Shown: positions 17,378 to 26,725 of the stretch, piece after piece
Layout of the letters: each line of letters starts with the position of its first letter
Numbering within the stretch: position 1 is the first letter of the stretch
IMG/VR virus record: IMGVR_UViG_3300047548_000772
Location: 124,001-188,000 of that record
From: a virus
DNA length: 64,000 nt
Reading direction: 5' to 3' (one strand)
Program-made: the position numbers and the translations under genes
Notes under the pieces: generated by a model
What the model saw: only the letters and a program-made list of their open reading frames with translations
Databases searched by the model: none
Told to the model about the DNA's origin: nothing

Positions 17378-18196
17378 ATGGGACGTCCTCTTAAGATTCA
17401 AAAATACGGTACTGCTCAAGGTATCACATATAACTCAAACGGTACTGCAAATACACCAGCCGCTGGTGTTCCAGTTGATCAAGCATATCCACAGTTTAGC
17501 ACACTAACTGACGCACTATACCCAACAACAATGACAGGATCAAACTTCTTTGGTGTTGTTGGCGGTCAAAGTTCAGCAGCAACTTCTGCCACATTTCCAC
17601 GTGTAAAAGTTCGTGTATTCATTACAGGTTTTGCTGAAGCCGATGGTTATATCATCCGTCAAAAAGGTTCACACAAGTATCTAGTTGGTGATGTTACATC
17701 ACGCACAGCACTAGTAAGCGGTCAATCATATGTTATTACTGCTGTTGGCAACACAAACTGGAATGCATACGGTGTTGTTGGTACTCCAGTTGCTGGAACA
17801 ATCTTTACTGCAACTGCTGCCTTAGCAGACACAGGCACAGGTACTGTTAATGCTATCGGTCAGTGCGTACTAACAAGCGATTTAAGCCCAACTGCTGGTT
17901 TAATGAGCATTAGTATTGCTGTTGGTGGTGACTCAACTGAAGTTGCAGTCAGCAAGCTAACAAACAAATTTGTTCAAGACTGGGCTAACTTCCAAAACGT
18001 TAACGGTACTGCTCTTACTAGCTATGCTAGTGGCGGTGACAACGCTGGCGAAGTTCTTTACTCAGGCGAAGATAGCTATGTTGCTAACTTCTTTACTGAC
18101 GAAGCAACTACACTCAAGTCTGGTGCTGATGCTGCTACATTTAGCAACGGCACAGGCGAGATGGAGCTTGCACAGGTTGAAAAGTACACATCGTAA
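17378..18196 (+). CDS. Putative virion structural protein
   Basis: 272 residues, rich in Thr, Ser, Ala, Gly and Val and beta-strand-like throughout. The opening MGRPLKIQKYGT resembles structural proteins of aquatic T4-like phages. A strong AAGGAG ribosome site and a downstream terminator make it a self-contained unit, as expected for an abundant late protein such as a head decoration or tail component. The exact location in the virion is unknown. Confidence 0.5.
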   Translation: MGRPLKIQKYGTAQGITYNSNGTANTPAAGVPVDQAYPQFSTLTDALYPTTMTGSNFFGVVGGQSSAATSATFPRVKVRVFITGFAEADGYIIRQKGSHKYLVGDVTSRTALVSGQSYVITAVGNTNWNAYGVVGTPVAGTIFTATAALADTGTGTVNAIGQCVLTSDLSPTAGLMSISIAVGGDSTEVAVSKLTNKFVQDWANFQNVNGTALTSYASGGDNAGEVLYSGEDSYVANFFTDEATTLKSGADAATFSNGTGEMELAQVEKYTS

Positions 18197-18212
18197 TTTT
18201 TACCTAGGTAAC

Positions 18213-18248
18213 CAAAATCCTCACAGCATATATACTGTGGGGATTTTT
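18213..18248 (+). terminator. Intrinsic terminator after the structural gene
   Basis: AAAATCC(T)CACAG and CTGTG(G)GGATTTTTT pair around a CATATATA loop and end in a T run immediately before the next start codon at 18250. Confidence 0.85.
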
Positions 18249-18249
18249 T

Positions 18250-18837
18250 ATGACTATTAGTTTTGTACTAGGCAACGGCAAAAGCAGACTGTCTATTAAT
18301 TTAGAAAGTTTGCGTAAGCATGGAAAAATTTATGGGTGTAATGGGCTCTATAGAGAGTTTACACCCGATGTACTGGTTGCCACTGATCGCCCTATTGCCC
18401 GCGCTATAGAAGAATCGGGATACCCTCTTAAAAATGCGTTTTATACAAGACGTCCAACTGCAGGGTTAGGTGCATTGGCACTAAAAAGGCCATATCAAGG
18501 GTACAGCTCCGGGCCTAACGCAATATCACTTGCCTGTATTGACGGTGCAAAAAAAGTTTATTTGATTGGATTTGATTTTGGATCCCCTACACAATTTCTA
18601 AACAATGTTTATGCAGACACCGAATTTTATCGCACGAGCCAGGACAAAGCAACTTACGCTGGCAATTGGATTAAACAATTAACACAGATTTGCCAAGACT
18701 ATCCTTTGACAAAATTTACTCGAGTTATAGGTCGAGAAAGTACACACATTCCAGAGTTTGCTACAATACCTAACTTAACTCATCTGCAGATTTGTGAATT
18801 CCAAAATTTGCTAAATAGTGTAGAGGGTAAACCATGA
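18250..18837 (+). CDS. DUF115/MptE-like Rossmann protein (putative glycan-related)
   Basis: 195 residues. The N-terminal FVLGNGKSRLSINLESLRKHGKIYGCNGLYREF and DVLVATDRP match the GNGxS...G..YGCN...D..v..D pattern of DUF115/MptE-like proteins, a family that includes flagellin-modifying Maf proteins. GAKKVYLIGFDFG is the second conserved strand. It overlaps the following fibre gene by ATGA, so the two are translationally coupled. Modification of the fibre is a reasonable inference. Confidence 0.5.
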   Translation: MTISFVLGNGKSRLSINLESLRKHGKIYGCNGLYREFTPDVLVATDRPIARAIEESGYPLKNAFYTRRPTAGLGALALKRPYQGYSSGPNAISLACIDGAKKVYLIGFDFGSPTQFLNNVYADTEFYRTSQDKATYAGNWIKQLTQICQDYPLTKFTRVIGRESTHIPEFATIPNLTHLQICEFQNLLNSVEGKP

Positions 18838-19781
18838 GTGCATATATTAAAAGTAATACAGATTATACAATCGATGTAGCAACTGTTTCTGCAACAGGTA
18901 ATATCGTTGCAGGTAGTACTATTACTGGTACCAATGGCGTTTTTAGCGGAAACTTAACAGTTAATGGAAACGTTTCTTACATTAACATCGAAAACTTAAA
19001 CGTAAAAGATCCAATTATTGGACTAGGACGAGGACCAAACAATGCACCGCTAACTGTAAATGATGGCAAAGATCGCGGCGAACAATTGTGGTACTATAGC
19101 AGCAGCGAAAAATCTTCGTTTATCGGGTATCAAAACGTGTCTGGTAAACTTATTGCTGCAACTGATGTTTCAGTTACTGGAGAAGTAGTAACAGTTAATT
19201 CTTATGGTAGTTTTGTTGTTGGAAATCTTGAATCAACAACAGTGGTTACATCTGGTAATATTACCGGTGGAAACTTAGCAATCTCTGGCACAGTAAGCAC
19301 AACTGGTGGTGTAACGGCCCTGGAATTTATCGGCGATGTTAAAGGTGACGTACTATCAAATAGTTCAACCGTTGTTATTGATTCAACAACTGGTGATGCA
19401 TTTCTTAACAACGTTGGTGCGAGTATTGTAAGTGCAACTGGTAACATTACTGGTAATTATATTCTAGGAAATGGTAGTCAGTTAACTGGTATGGTTGATT
19501 TGTCATCAGTATCTCAGAGTATTTTACCAAGTGCTAATGTTACATACGATTTGGGTAGTCTAACGAATCGATGGAAAGATTTATACCTAAGTAACAGTAC
19601 AATTTATTTAGGCAATTTAACTGTAAGTGCTACAGATGGTAATTTAACTGTTAATACCGGATTTAAGTTTGCCGATAGTACAGTTCAAACTTCTGCTGCA
19701 ATTAGTATTACTGATCTTCAGACACTAGTAGCAGCATCAACCGACTTTGCAGACTTCCAAACTAGAATAGCAGCACTATAA
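18834..19781 (+). CDS. Tail-fibre-like protein (module donor, 315 residues)
   Basis: 315 residues, Gly/Thr/Ser/Asn/Val-rich, predicted beta-structured fibre. Residues about 40-140 form the module seen in other fibre genes here (NVSYINIENLNVKDPIIGLGRGPNN, DGKDRGEQLWYYSSSEKS). Short TGGNLAISGTVS-type repeats follow, then the YDLGSLTNRWKDLYLSNSTIYLG segment also seen in the proteins at 19905 and 28955. The C-terminus is short with no chaperone domain. Probably a tail fibre or accessory fibre subunit. Confidence 0.7.
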   Translation: MSAYIKSNTDYTIDVATVSATGNIVAGSTITGTNGVFSGNLTVNGNVSYINIENLNVKDPIIGLGRGPNNAPLTVNDGKDRGEQLWYYSSSEKSSFIGYQNVSGKLIAATDVSVTGEVVTVNSYGSFVVGNLESTTVVTSGNITGGNLAISGTVSTTGGVTALEFIGDVKGDVLSNSSTVVIDSTTGDAFLNNVGASIVSATGNITGNYILGNGSQLTGMVDLSSVSQSILPSANVTYDLGSLTNRWKDLYLSNSTIYLGNLTVSATDGNLTVNTGFKFADSTVQTSAAISITDLQTLVAASTDFADFQTRIAAL

Positions 19782-19810
19782 CAGCCCTCTAAAAAATTAA
19801 GGTATATTTA

Positions 19811-19841
19811 TAAGGCTACACCAGTGTGGCCTTATTTTTTT
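19811..19841 (+). terminator. Intrinsic terminator between fibre genes
   Basis: TAAGGCTACA and TGTGGCCTTA pair over 10 bp (one G-T) around loop CCAG and are followed by seven Ts. It closes the 18834-19781 unit. Confidence 0.88.
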
Positions 19842-19842
19842 G

Positions 19843-19849
19843 ATAAATA
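19843..19849 (+). promoter_or_regulatory. Late promoter core ATAAATA
   Basis: GATAAATATC directly follows the terminator T run, 55 nt before the giant fibre gene. The leader contains TAAGGAAT as ribosome site. Confidence 0.55.
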
Positions 19850-19904
19850 TCTTTTGAGCAACGCTACGAGCGAACGCAACAATTTTTTTTTAAGGAATAA
19901 TAAC

Positions 19905-22900
19905 ATGGCACTAACCAGAGTCCGCGCCCTGCAAATTAGTAATATTGACTATAAGCAGGCGGTTAGAGTAATTACAACAACAAATATTGCTAGTTTAAAT
20001 GGGGGAGCACCCGATACAATCGACGGCGTAAGTTTAAACGCAAACGATCGTATTCTAGTTAATGGCCAGAATACAGGCAGTCAAAATGGTATCTACTATG
20101 TTGTATCAGTAGGTACTGGGTCAGATGGTGTGTGGGCACGTACAGTTGATGGCAACGACACAGGCGACATCCAAGCTGGCATGATTGTAATGGTCACTGA
20201 AGGTACAGTTTACGCTGACAGTCAGTGGAAATTAATCACAAATAATCCAATCACTGTTGGTACAACACCATTAAACTTCCAACAAGCATCAGCATTTGCA
20301 TTTGGTAATGTTTATGCTAACGGTACACCAATTTTAGCAGACACAGTCGGTGACACAATTACATTAACTCCAGCAAATAACATTGTTATTACTGGTAATG
20401 CTACATCCGACACAGTAACTTTTGCTGTTGCTGATTCTCCAACATTCCAGACAATTACTGCTGGAAACATTATTCCATCGGCAAATGCAACCTACACATT
20501 AGGTAATGCCACTAATCAGTGGAAGTCACTATATGTTTCTGGTAATACAATTTACATTGGACCAGGACAAATCACTGCTGATGGCAATGCAGTTACGCTA
20601 ACCGGTGCAGGTGGCGCAACATTAACAATCGATGGTGCGAATAACTCAGTTGGTACTGCTACTGCAACATTTATTTCTGCCACAGCAAATGTTAATGCTG
20701 GTAATTTATTAACTGGCGGTATTGTTAGTGCTAGCGGCGACATCACAAGTACCGCTAACGTAAATGGTGTAACATTTAATGGTAATTTGGCTGGTACGAC
20801 TGCTTCGTTAACTGGCAATGTAACCGGTGCTAACTTATTAACAGCAGGTCTTGTATCAGCTGGTGGTACTGTAACTGGTGGCAACTTAGCCACAGGTGGT
20901 ACAGTAAGTGCCGCAGGTGCAATCACTGGTGCTAACATTACTGGTACTAATTTATTAACTGGTGGTACTGTAAGTGCCGGCGGAGATGTAACTGGTGCTA
21001 ACTTATTAACTGGTGGTGTTGTAAGCGCAACTGGCACAGGTACATTTGGTAATGTATTAACTGGCGGCGTTGTTTCGGCAACTGGTACTGTAACTGGTGG
21101 TAATCTTGTTACTGGTGGATTTGCAAGCGTAGCAGGTGCAGCAACTGTTGGTAGTTTATCAACTGCTGGTACTGTAAGTGCTGGCGGTAATGTAACCGGT
21201 GCTAATGTATTAACCGCAGGTGTTGTAAGTGCTGGCGGTAATGTAACCGGTGCTAATGTATTAACCGCAGGTGTTGTAAGCGCAACTGGTACAGGTACAT
21301 TTGGTAATGTTGCAACTGGTGGCACAGTAAGCGCAACTGGTAATTTATCTGCTGGTAACGTTTCAACATCGGGCAGCGTGATTGCTGCGACTATTGAATC
21401 AACCGGTAATGCAATTATTGGTGGTGATTTAATAGTTAATGGTAATGTTACATACATCAACATTACAGATCTAAACGTACAAGATCCAATTATTGGATTA
21501 GGCCGCGGAGAAAATAATGCGCCGTTGACCAGCAATGATGGCAAAGATCGCGGCGAACAATTATGGTATTTTGATACTGCCGGTAATGTAGAGCAATCGG
21601 CATTTATTGGTTATCAAAATACAAGTGGCAAATTAATTGCCGCTGTTGATGTTACAATTGCTAACGAAATTGTAACAGTTAACGAATATGGTACATTTAA
21701 AGTCGGCACAATCGAAGCCGATGCACAGTCAGTTTCTGGTAACCTAACAGTTGGGAATCTTCTATCAACTGGTGTAGTAAGTGCAGCCGGAGATGTAACT
21801 GGTGCAAACTTATTAACAGGTGGTGTTGTTTCAGCAACTGGCACAGGTACATTTGGTAACGTTGCAACTGGTGGCACAGTAAGTGCAACTGGTACTGTAA
21901 CTGGTGGCAACTTAGCTACAGGTGGTACAGTAAGTGCAATCGGCGACATCACAAGTGCTGGCAATGTAAGCGGTACAACATTTAATGGTAATGTTGCTGG
22001 CTCAACAGTAAGTGCAACTGGTACTGTAACTGGTGGCAACTTAGCTACAGGTGGTACTGTAAGCGCAACTGGCACAGGTACATTTGGTAACGTTGCAACT
22101 GGTGGTACTGTAAGTGCTACAGGCGATATCACAAGTGCTGCTAACGTAAGTGGTACAACATTTAATGGTAATGTTGCTGGTACAACAGTAAGTGCATCTG
22201 GCACAATCACAGGTGGTAACGTTGCAACCGGTGGTACTGTAAGTGCTGCAGGTGATATTACTGGTGCTAATGTAACTGGTGCAAATCTATTAACAAGCGG
22301 TGTAGTTTCAGCAACTGGTACTGTAACCGGCGGTAACGTTGAAACTGGTGGTACTGTAAGTGCAACTGGCACAGGTACATTTGGCAACTTAGCCACAAGC
22401 GGCACAGTAAGTGCTGCTGGTACTGTAACTGGCGGTAATTTAGCCACAGGTGGTGCTGTAAGTGCAACCGGTACTGTAACTGGCGGTAATTTAGCCACAA
22501 GTGGTACTGTAAGTGCTACAGGCGATATCACAAGTGCTGCTAACGTAAGTGGTACAACATTTAATGGTAATGTTGCTGGTACAACAGTGAGTGCAACCGG
22601 TACAGGTACATTTGGTAATGTTGCAACTGGTGGTACTGTAAGTGCTACAGGCGATATTACAAGTGCTGCTAACGTAAGTGGTGGCAATATTGCCACAAGC
22701 GGCACAGTAAGCGCAACCGGTACAGGTACATTCGGTAATGTTGCAACTAGTGGCACAGTAAGTGCAACTGGTACAGCAACAGTTGGTAGTTTATCAACCA
22801 GTGGTACTGTGAGTGCAACCGGTAACATTACAGGTGGCAATGTATCGGGTACAACAATCAGTGGTAATCTAGTTGGTACATCTGCTTCGCTAACTGGTAC

Positions 22901-25900
22901 AGTCACAGGTGGCAATTTAGTAACTAGTGGTACTGTAAGTGCTGCAGGCACAGCTACAGTTGGCAACTTAGCCACAAGCGGCACAGTAAGTGCTGCAAGT
23001 ACAATCACTGGTGGTAATTTAGTTTCAACTGGTACTGTAAGTTCTAGCGGTAACATTACTGGTGCAAATCTATTCACAAATGGTGCAATTTCGGCAACCA
23101 GTACAATCACCGGTGGTAATGTTGTTACAAGTGGCACAGTAAGTGCTGTAGGCACAGTTACTGGTGGTAACGTTGAAACAAGCGGTGCTGTAAGTGCTGC
23201 AGGTGCAGCTACCGTTGGTAGTTTATCAACTGCTGGTGCTGTAAGTGCAACTGGTAACATCACAGGTGGCAATTTATATTCACCAGGTGAGGTAAGCGTT
23301 GCTGGCAACATCACTGGTGCAAATTTAAATGTCGACACAATTAATTCAGACAATATTAGTGTAACTGGTAATGTCGATGCAGGACTATCATTGCGCACTT
23401 CAGGTTATGTAAGTGCAACTGGTACTGTAACTGGTGGTAACGTTGAAACAAGCGGTAATGTAAGCGCAACCGGTACTGTAACTGGTGGTAACGTTGCAAC
23501 TGGTGGCACAGTAAGTGCAACTGGTACAGGTACATTTGGTAATGTTGCAACTGGTGGTACTGTAAGCGCAACTGGCACAGGTACATTCGGTAATATTGAA
23601 ACTAGTGGTACTGTAAGTGCAACTGGTGATATTACAAGTGCTGCTAATGTAAGTGGTGTAACATTTAACGGTAATGTTGTTGGTGCAACTGCAAGCCTAA
23701 GCGGCATAGTCACTGGTGGCAACTTAGCCACAGGCGGTACTGTAAGCGCAACTGGTAACATTACTGGTGGCAACGTATCGGGTACAACAATCAACGGTAA
23801 CCTAGTTGGCACAACTGCTTCTCTAAGCAGCACAGTCACTGGTGGCAACTTAGCCACAGGTGGTACAGTAAGTGCTGCTGGCGATATTACAACTGCTGCT
23901 AATGTAAATGCAATTACCACTAAGGGTAATGTTGAAGCAACTTACGCAAGTTTAAGCGCCAACGTAACTGGCGGTAACTTATTAACTGGCGGCGTTGTTT
24001 CAGCAACTGGCACAATTACAGGTGGTAATGTTGAAACTGGTGGTACTGTAAGCGCAACTAGTACAGTCACAGGCGGTAATTTAGGAACTGCTGGCACAGT
24101 AAGCGCAGGTGGTAATATTACCGGTGCAAATATCTCTACAGCAGGTGTTGTAATTGCAACTGGCAACGTAACTGGTGGTAACATTAACACAACTGGTTTA
24201 GTTAATGCCAGCGAATTACAAACATCTGGTAATGCAATCATTGGTGGCGACTTAACAGTTAACGGTAACGTTACATACATCAACATTACAGACCTAAACG
24301 TACAAGATCCAATTATTGGTTTAGGTCGTGGTGAAAATAATAGCCCATTAACCAGCAACGATGGCAAAGATCGCGGTGAACAATTATGGTATTATGACAC
24401 CGAAGAAAAATCAGCATTTATCGGTTACGATAACTCAACCGGCAAGTTAATTGCTGCATCAAATGTTGTAATTGCTAATGAAATTGTAACAGTTAATAGT
24501 TACGGTACATTTAGTGTTGGCGCACTAGAAGCTGAGTCACAATCAGTTTCGGGTAATATTACTGGTGCTAACTTATTAACATCTGGTGTTGTAAGTGCTG
24601 GTGGTAATGTAACTGGTGCCAACTTACTAACTGGTGGATTAATCAGCGCAACCGGCGCAATCACTGGTGCTAACATCACTGGTTCTAACTTACTAACCGG
24701 TGGATTAATCAGCGCAACTGGTGATATTACAAGTGCTGCTAATGTAAACGGTGTAACATTTAACGGTAACGTTGTTGGTACAACTGCTTCATTGAGTGGT
24801 ACTGTAACTGGTGGTAATGTTGCAACCGGTGGTACAGTAAGTGCTGCTGGCGATATCACTGGCGGTAACTTAGCAACAGCAGGAACAGTAAGTGCTGGTG
24901 CTAATATAACTGGTGCCAACTTACTAACTGGTGGATTAATCAGCGCAACTGGCGCAATCACTGGCGCTAACATCACTGGTTCTAACTTACTAACAGCAGG
25001 TTTAGTGAGTGCTGGCGGTAATGTAACTGGTGCTAATGTATTAACTAGCGGCGTAGTAAGCGCAACTGGTACAGGTACATTTGGTAATGTAGCCACAGCA
25101 GGTACTGTAAGTGCAACTGGTACTGTTACTGGTGGTAATATTGCAACTGCTGGCACAGTAAGTGCAACTGGTGATATTACAAGTGCTGCTAACGTAAGTG
25201 GTGTAACATTTAACGGTAATGTTGTTGGTACAACCGCTTCACTAAGTGCTAACGTAACCGGCGGTAACCTGTTAACTAGCGGCGTAGTAAGCGCAACTGG
25301 TACAGGTACATTTGGTAATGTAGCCACAGCAGGTACTGTAAGTGCAACTGGTACTGTTACTGGTGGTAATATTGCAACTGCTGGTCAAGCTAATTTAGGT
25401 AACATTGTAATCAGCGGTGATAATATCACTGACACCAATGGTCGTGTAAACTTTAACACAGCACTAGGCGACGTCGACTTTGCAGTTAACGGTCTTGCTG
25501 CTAACGTATTCTACGTTGATGCTGCTGCAAATACAGCATCGTTTGGTAGCGCAACACAAGTAACTGGTGCAATTGTAAACTTCAGCACAACAGATTCGAT
25601 CAAAGTTCCTGTTGGTGATACAACACAGCGTCCGGCAACTGGTTCTGCTGGTATGATTCGTTTCAACACTGAAATTGGTGAATTTGAAGGCTACGACGGC
25701 AATGCTTGGGGTACAATCGGTGCTCCAGAATTTACTGTTATTGCAGATGATCAGTTTGTTGGCGACGGAAGCACCTTATCGTTTACACTAAGCTCAGAAC
25801 AAACAACTAATAGTTGCTTAGTATCTATTAACGGTATTTCACAGTTCCCAGGTGATGCTTACTCAGTATCGGGTACAACACTAACATTCACTGAAGCACC

Positions 25901-26669
25901 GGCAGCAGGTGACGTAATCGACGTTCGTGAAATTACAACTACTACAACTGTTACATCAATTATGAACAGTTCTGGTAACGCTAAGATCACAACACTCGAA
26001 ACTTCGGCTACGATTGCCACAACTGGTAATATTGTCCCAACTGGTAACCTAGCATATAGTTTAGGTGGCCCAAGCAACATGTTTAGTAGCGTATATGTTG
26101 GTGGTAACACAATTTACTTAGGTGCATTGCAACTTAAGGATATTGGTGCTAACACATTTGCTGTTTACACAGCAGATGGCACAACTGAAGCTAATATTGC
26201 AGTTGGTTCAATTGATGTAACTTCGCTACAATCTGGTACTAGCGTACTTGGTATTAACGGTATCAACGGCAACGTTTATGCAACAGTCGATGGCGTAGCC
26301 AATGCGTTTGTAGTAACATCAACAGGCATTAATGTACTAGGTAACATTAGCACCACTGGCGATATCGTTGGTCAAAATGTCAACTCACTATCTGATGCTA
26401 CATTGAAGACCAATGTACAGAAGATTAAAAATGCCGAAGAAGTTATTAACGCAATTGATGGTTATACATTTGATTGGGTTGATGGCAGCGGTTCGAGTTA
26501 CGGTTTTATTGCTCAACTAATTGAAGCAATTCTACCACATGCAGTAAAAACAGATCCAGTTACTGGTGTTAAATCAGTTAACTACTCAGCGGTAATTCCG
26601 TTCTTAGTTGAAATGGTTAAGAAGCAAGGTCAAGAAATCGCTGAAATTAAAAAGCAACTAGGAAAATAA
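19905..26669 (+). CDS. Giant repeat-containing tail fibre with S74-type chaperone domain
   Basis: 2254 residues from the ATG at 19905. Residues 1-130 are an attachment-type domain (LTRVRALQISNIDYKQAVRVI, then LNGGAPDTIDGVSLNANDRILVNGQ) shared with the protein at 28955. Roughly residues 260-1830 are dozens of 17-residue repeats of the GGTVSATGTVTGGNLAT type, interrupted twice by the DPIIGLGRG/DGKDRGEQLWY module. The C-terminus is an intramolecular chaperone of the endosialidase/peptidase S74 type: SDATLK gives the Ser2163-Lys2168 dyad, followed by GFIAQLIEAILP. Self-cleavage before Ser2163 would release the last 92 residues after trimerisation. Likely the receptor-binding long fibre. Confidence 0.85.
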   Translation: MALTRVRALQISNIDYKQAVRVITTTNIASLNGGAPDTIDGVSLNANDRILVNGQNTGSQNGIYYVVSVGTGSDGVWARTVDGNDTGDIQAGMIVMVTEGTVYADSQWKLITNNPITVGTTPLNFQQASAFAFGNVYANGTPILADTVGDTITLTPANNIVITGNATSDTVTFAVADSPTFQTITAGNIIPSANATYTLGNATNQWKSLYVSGNTIYIGPGQITADGNAVTLTGAGGATLTIDGANNSVGTATATFISATANVNAGNLLTGGIVSASGDITSTANVNGVTFNGNLAGTTASLTGNVTGANLLTAGLVSAGGTVTGGNLATGGTVSAAGAITGANITGTNLLTGGTVSAGGDVTGANLLTGGVVSATGTGTFGNVLTGGVVSATGTVTGGNLVTGGFASVAGAATVGSLSTAGTVSAGGNVTGANVLTAGVVSAGGNVTGANVLTAGVVSATGTGTFGNVATGGTVSATGNLSAGNVSTSGSVIAATIESTGNAIIGGDLIVNGNVTYINITDLNVQDPIIGLGRGENNAPLTSNDGKDRGEQLWYFDTAGNVEQSAFIGYQNTSGKLIAAVDVTIANEIVTVNEYGTFKVGTIEADAQSVSGNLTVGNLLSTGVVSAAGDVTGANLLTGGVVSATGTGTFGNVATGGTVSATGTVTGGNLATGGTVSAIGDITSAGNVSGTTFNGNVAGSTVSATGTVTGGNLATGGTVSATGTGTFGNVATGGTVSATGDITSAANVSGTTFNGNVAGTTVSASGTITGGNVATGGTVSAAGDITGANVTGANLLTSGVVSATGTVTGGNVETGGTVSATGTGTFGNLATSGTVSAAGTVTGGNLATGGAVSATGTVTGGNLATSGTVSATGDITSAANVSGTTFNGNVAGTTVSATGTGTFGNVATGGTVSATGDITSAANVSGGNIATSGTVSATGTGTFGNVATSGTVSATGTATVGSLSTSGTVSATGNITGGNVSGTTISGNLVGTSASLTGTVTGGNLVTSGTVSAAGTATVGNLATSGTVSAASTITGGNLVSTGTVSSSGNITGANLFTNGAISATSTITGGNVVTSGTVSAVGTVTGGNVETSGAVSAAGAATVGSLSTAGAVSATGNITGGNLYSPGEVSVAGNITGANLNVDTINSDNISVTGNVDAGLSLRTSGYVSATGTVTGGNVETSGNVSATGTVTGGNVATGGTVSATGTGTFGNVATGGTVSATGTGTFGNIETSGTVSATGDITSAANVSGVTFNGNVVGATASLSGIVTGGNLATGGTVSATGNITGGNVSGTTINGNLVGTTASLSSTVTGGNLATGGTVSAAGDITTAANVNAITTKGNVEATYASLSANVTGGNLLTGGVVSATGTITGGNVETGGTVSATSTVTGGNLGTAGTVSAGGNITGANISTAGVVIATGNVTGGNINTTGLVNASELQTSGNAIIGGDLTVNGNVTYINITDLNVQDPIIGLGRGENNSPLTSNDGKDRGEQLWYYDTEEKSAFIGYDNSTGKLIAASNVVIANEIVTVNSYGTFSVGALEAESQSVSGNITGANLLTSGVVSAGGNVTGANLLTGGLISATGAITGANITGSNLLTGGLISATGDITSAANVNGVTFNGNVVGTTASLSGTVTGGNVATGGTVSAAGDITGGNLATAGTVSAGANITGANLLTGGLISATGAITGANITGSNLLTAGLVSAGGNVTGANVLTSGVVSATGTGTFGNVATAGTVSATGTVTGGNIATAGTVSATGDITSAANVSGVTFNGNVVGTTASLSANVTGGNLLTSGVVSATGTGTFGNVATAGTVSATGTVTGGNIATAGQANLGNIVISGDNITDTNGRVNFNTALGDVDFAVNGLAANVFYVDAAANTASFGSATQVTGAIVNFSTTDSIKVPVGDTTQRPATGSAGMIRFNTEIGEFEGYDGNAWGTIGAPEFTVIADDQFVGDGSTLSFTLSSEQTTNSCLVSINGISQFPGDAYSVSGTTLTFTEAPAAGDVIDVREITTTTTVTSIMNSSGNAKITTLETSATIATTGNIVPTGNLAYSLGGPSNMFSSVYVGGNTIYLGALQLKDIGANTFAVYTADGTTEANIAVGSIDVTSLQSGTSVLGINGINGNVYATVDGVANAFVVTSTGINVLGNISTTGDIVGQNVNSLSDATLKTNVQKIKNAEEVINAIDGYTFDWVDGSGSSYGFIAQLIEAILPHAVKTDPVTGVKSVNYSAVIPFLVEMVKKQGQEIAEIKKQLGK
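21180..21281 (+). repeat. 51-bp exact tandem duplication inside the fibre repeat
   Basis: The 51-bp unit CTGGCGGTAATGTAACCGGT... occurs twice back to back. 51 bp equals one 17-residue protein repeat, showing the step size of repeat gain and loss. Confidence 0.8.
25041..25153 (+). repeat. 113-bp exact repeat, copy 1
   Basis: Identical at the base level to 25272-25384, starting TTAACTAGCGGCGTAGTAAG. Identity in an otherwise degenerate repeat field points to a recent duplication or gene conversion. Confidence 0.85.
25272..25384 (+). repeat. 113-bp exact repeat, copy 2
   Basis: Second copy of the segment at 25041-25153, 231 bp away and in the same reading frame. Confidence 0.85.
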
Positions 26670-26696
26670 AGTAAGCGGGGGAAACTCCGCTTACTT
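26669..26696 (+). terminator. Stem-loop after the giant fibre gene
   Basis: AAGTAAGCGG and CCGCTTACTT form a perfect 10-bp stem around GGGAAACT, starting at the stop codon. No T run follows, so it could be a processing or stability hairpin rather than a full terminator. Confidence 0.55.
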
Positions 26697-26725
26697 GCCG
26701 AGTTCATACAAAGGAGAGAACGAAG

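Noticed and set aside
20552-25327. Long minus-strand open frames (up to 594 codons) opposite the giant fibre gene, rich in Pro, Leu and Val
   Set aside because: They mirror the Gly/Thr/Val codon repeats of the fibre on the other strand, lack ribosome sites and read as repetitive PPVxxLPPVTVPVALTV. They are composition artefacts.
20690-25385. Regular short repeats that could suggest a CRISPR array
   Set aside because: The repeats are in frame, degenerate, and encode a fibre shaft with no unique spacers. There are no cas genes.
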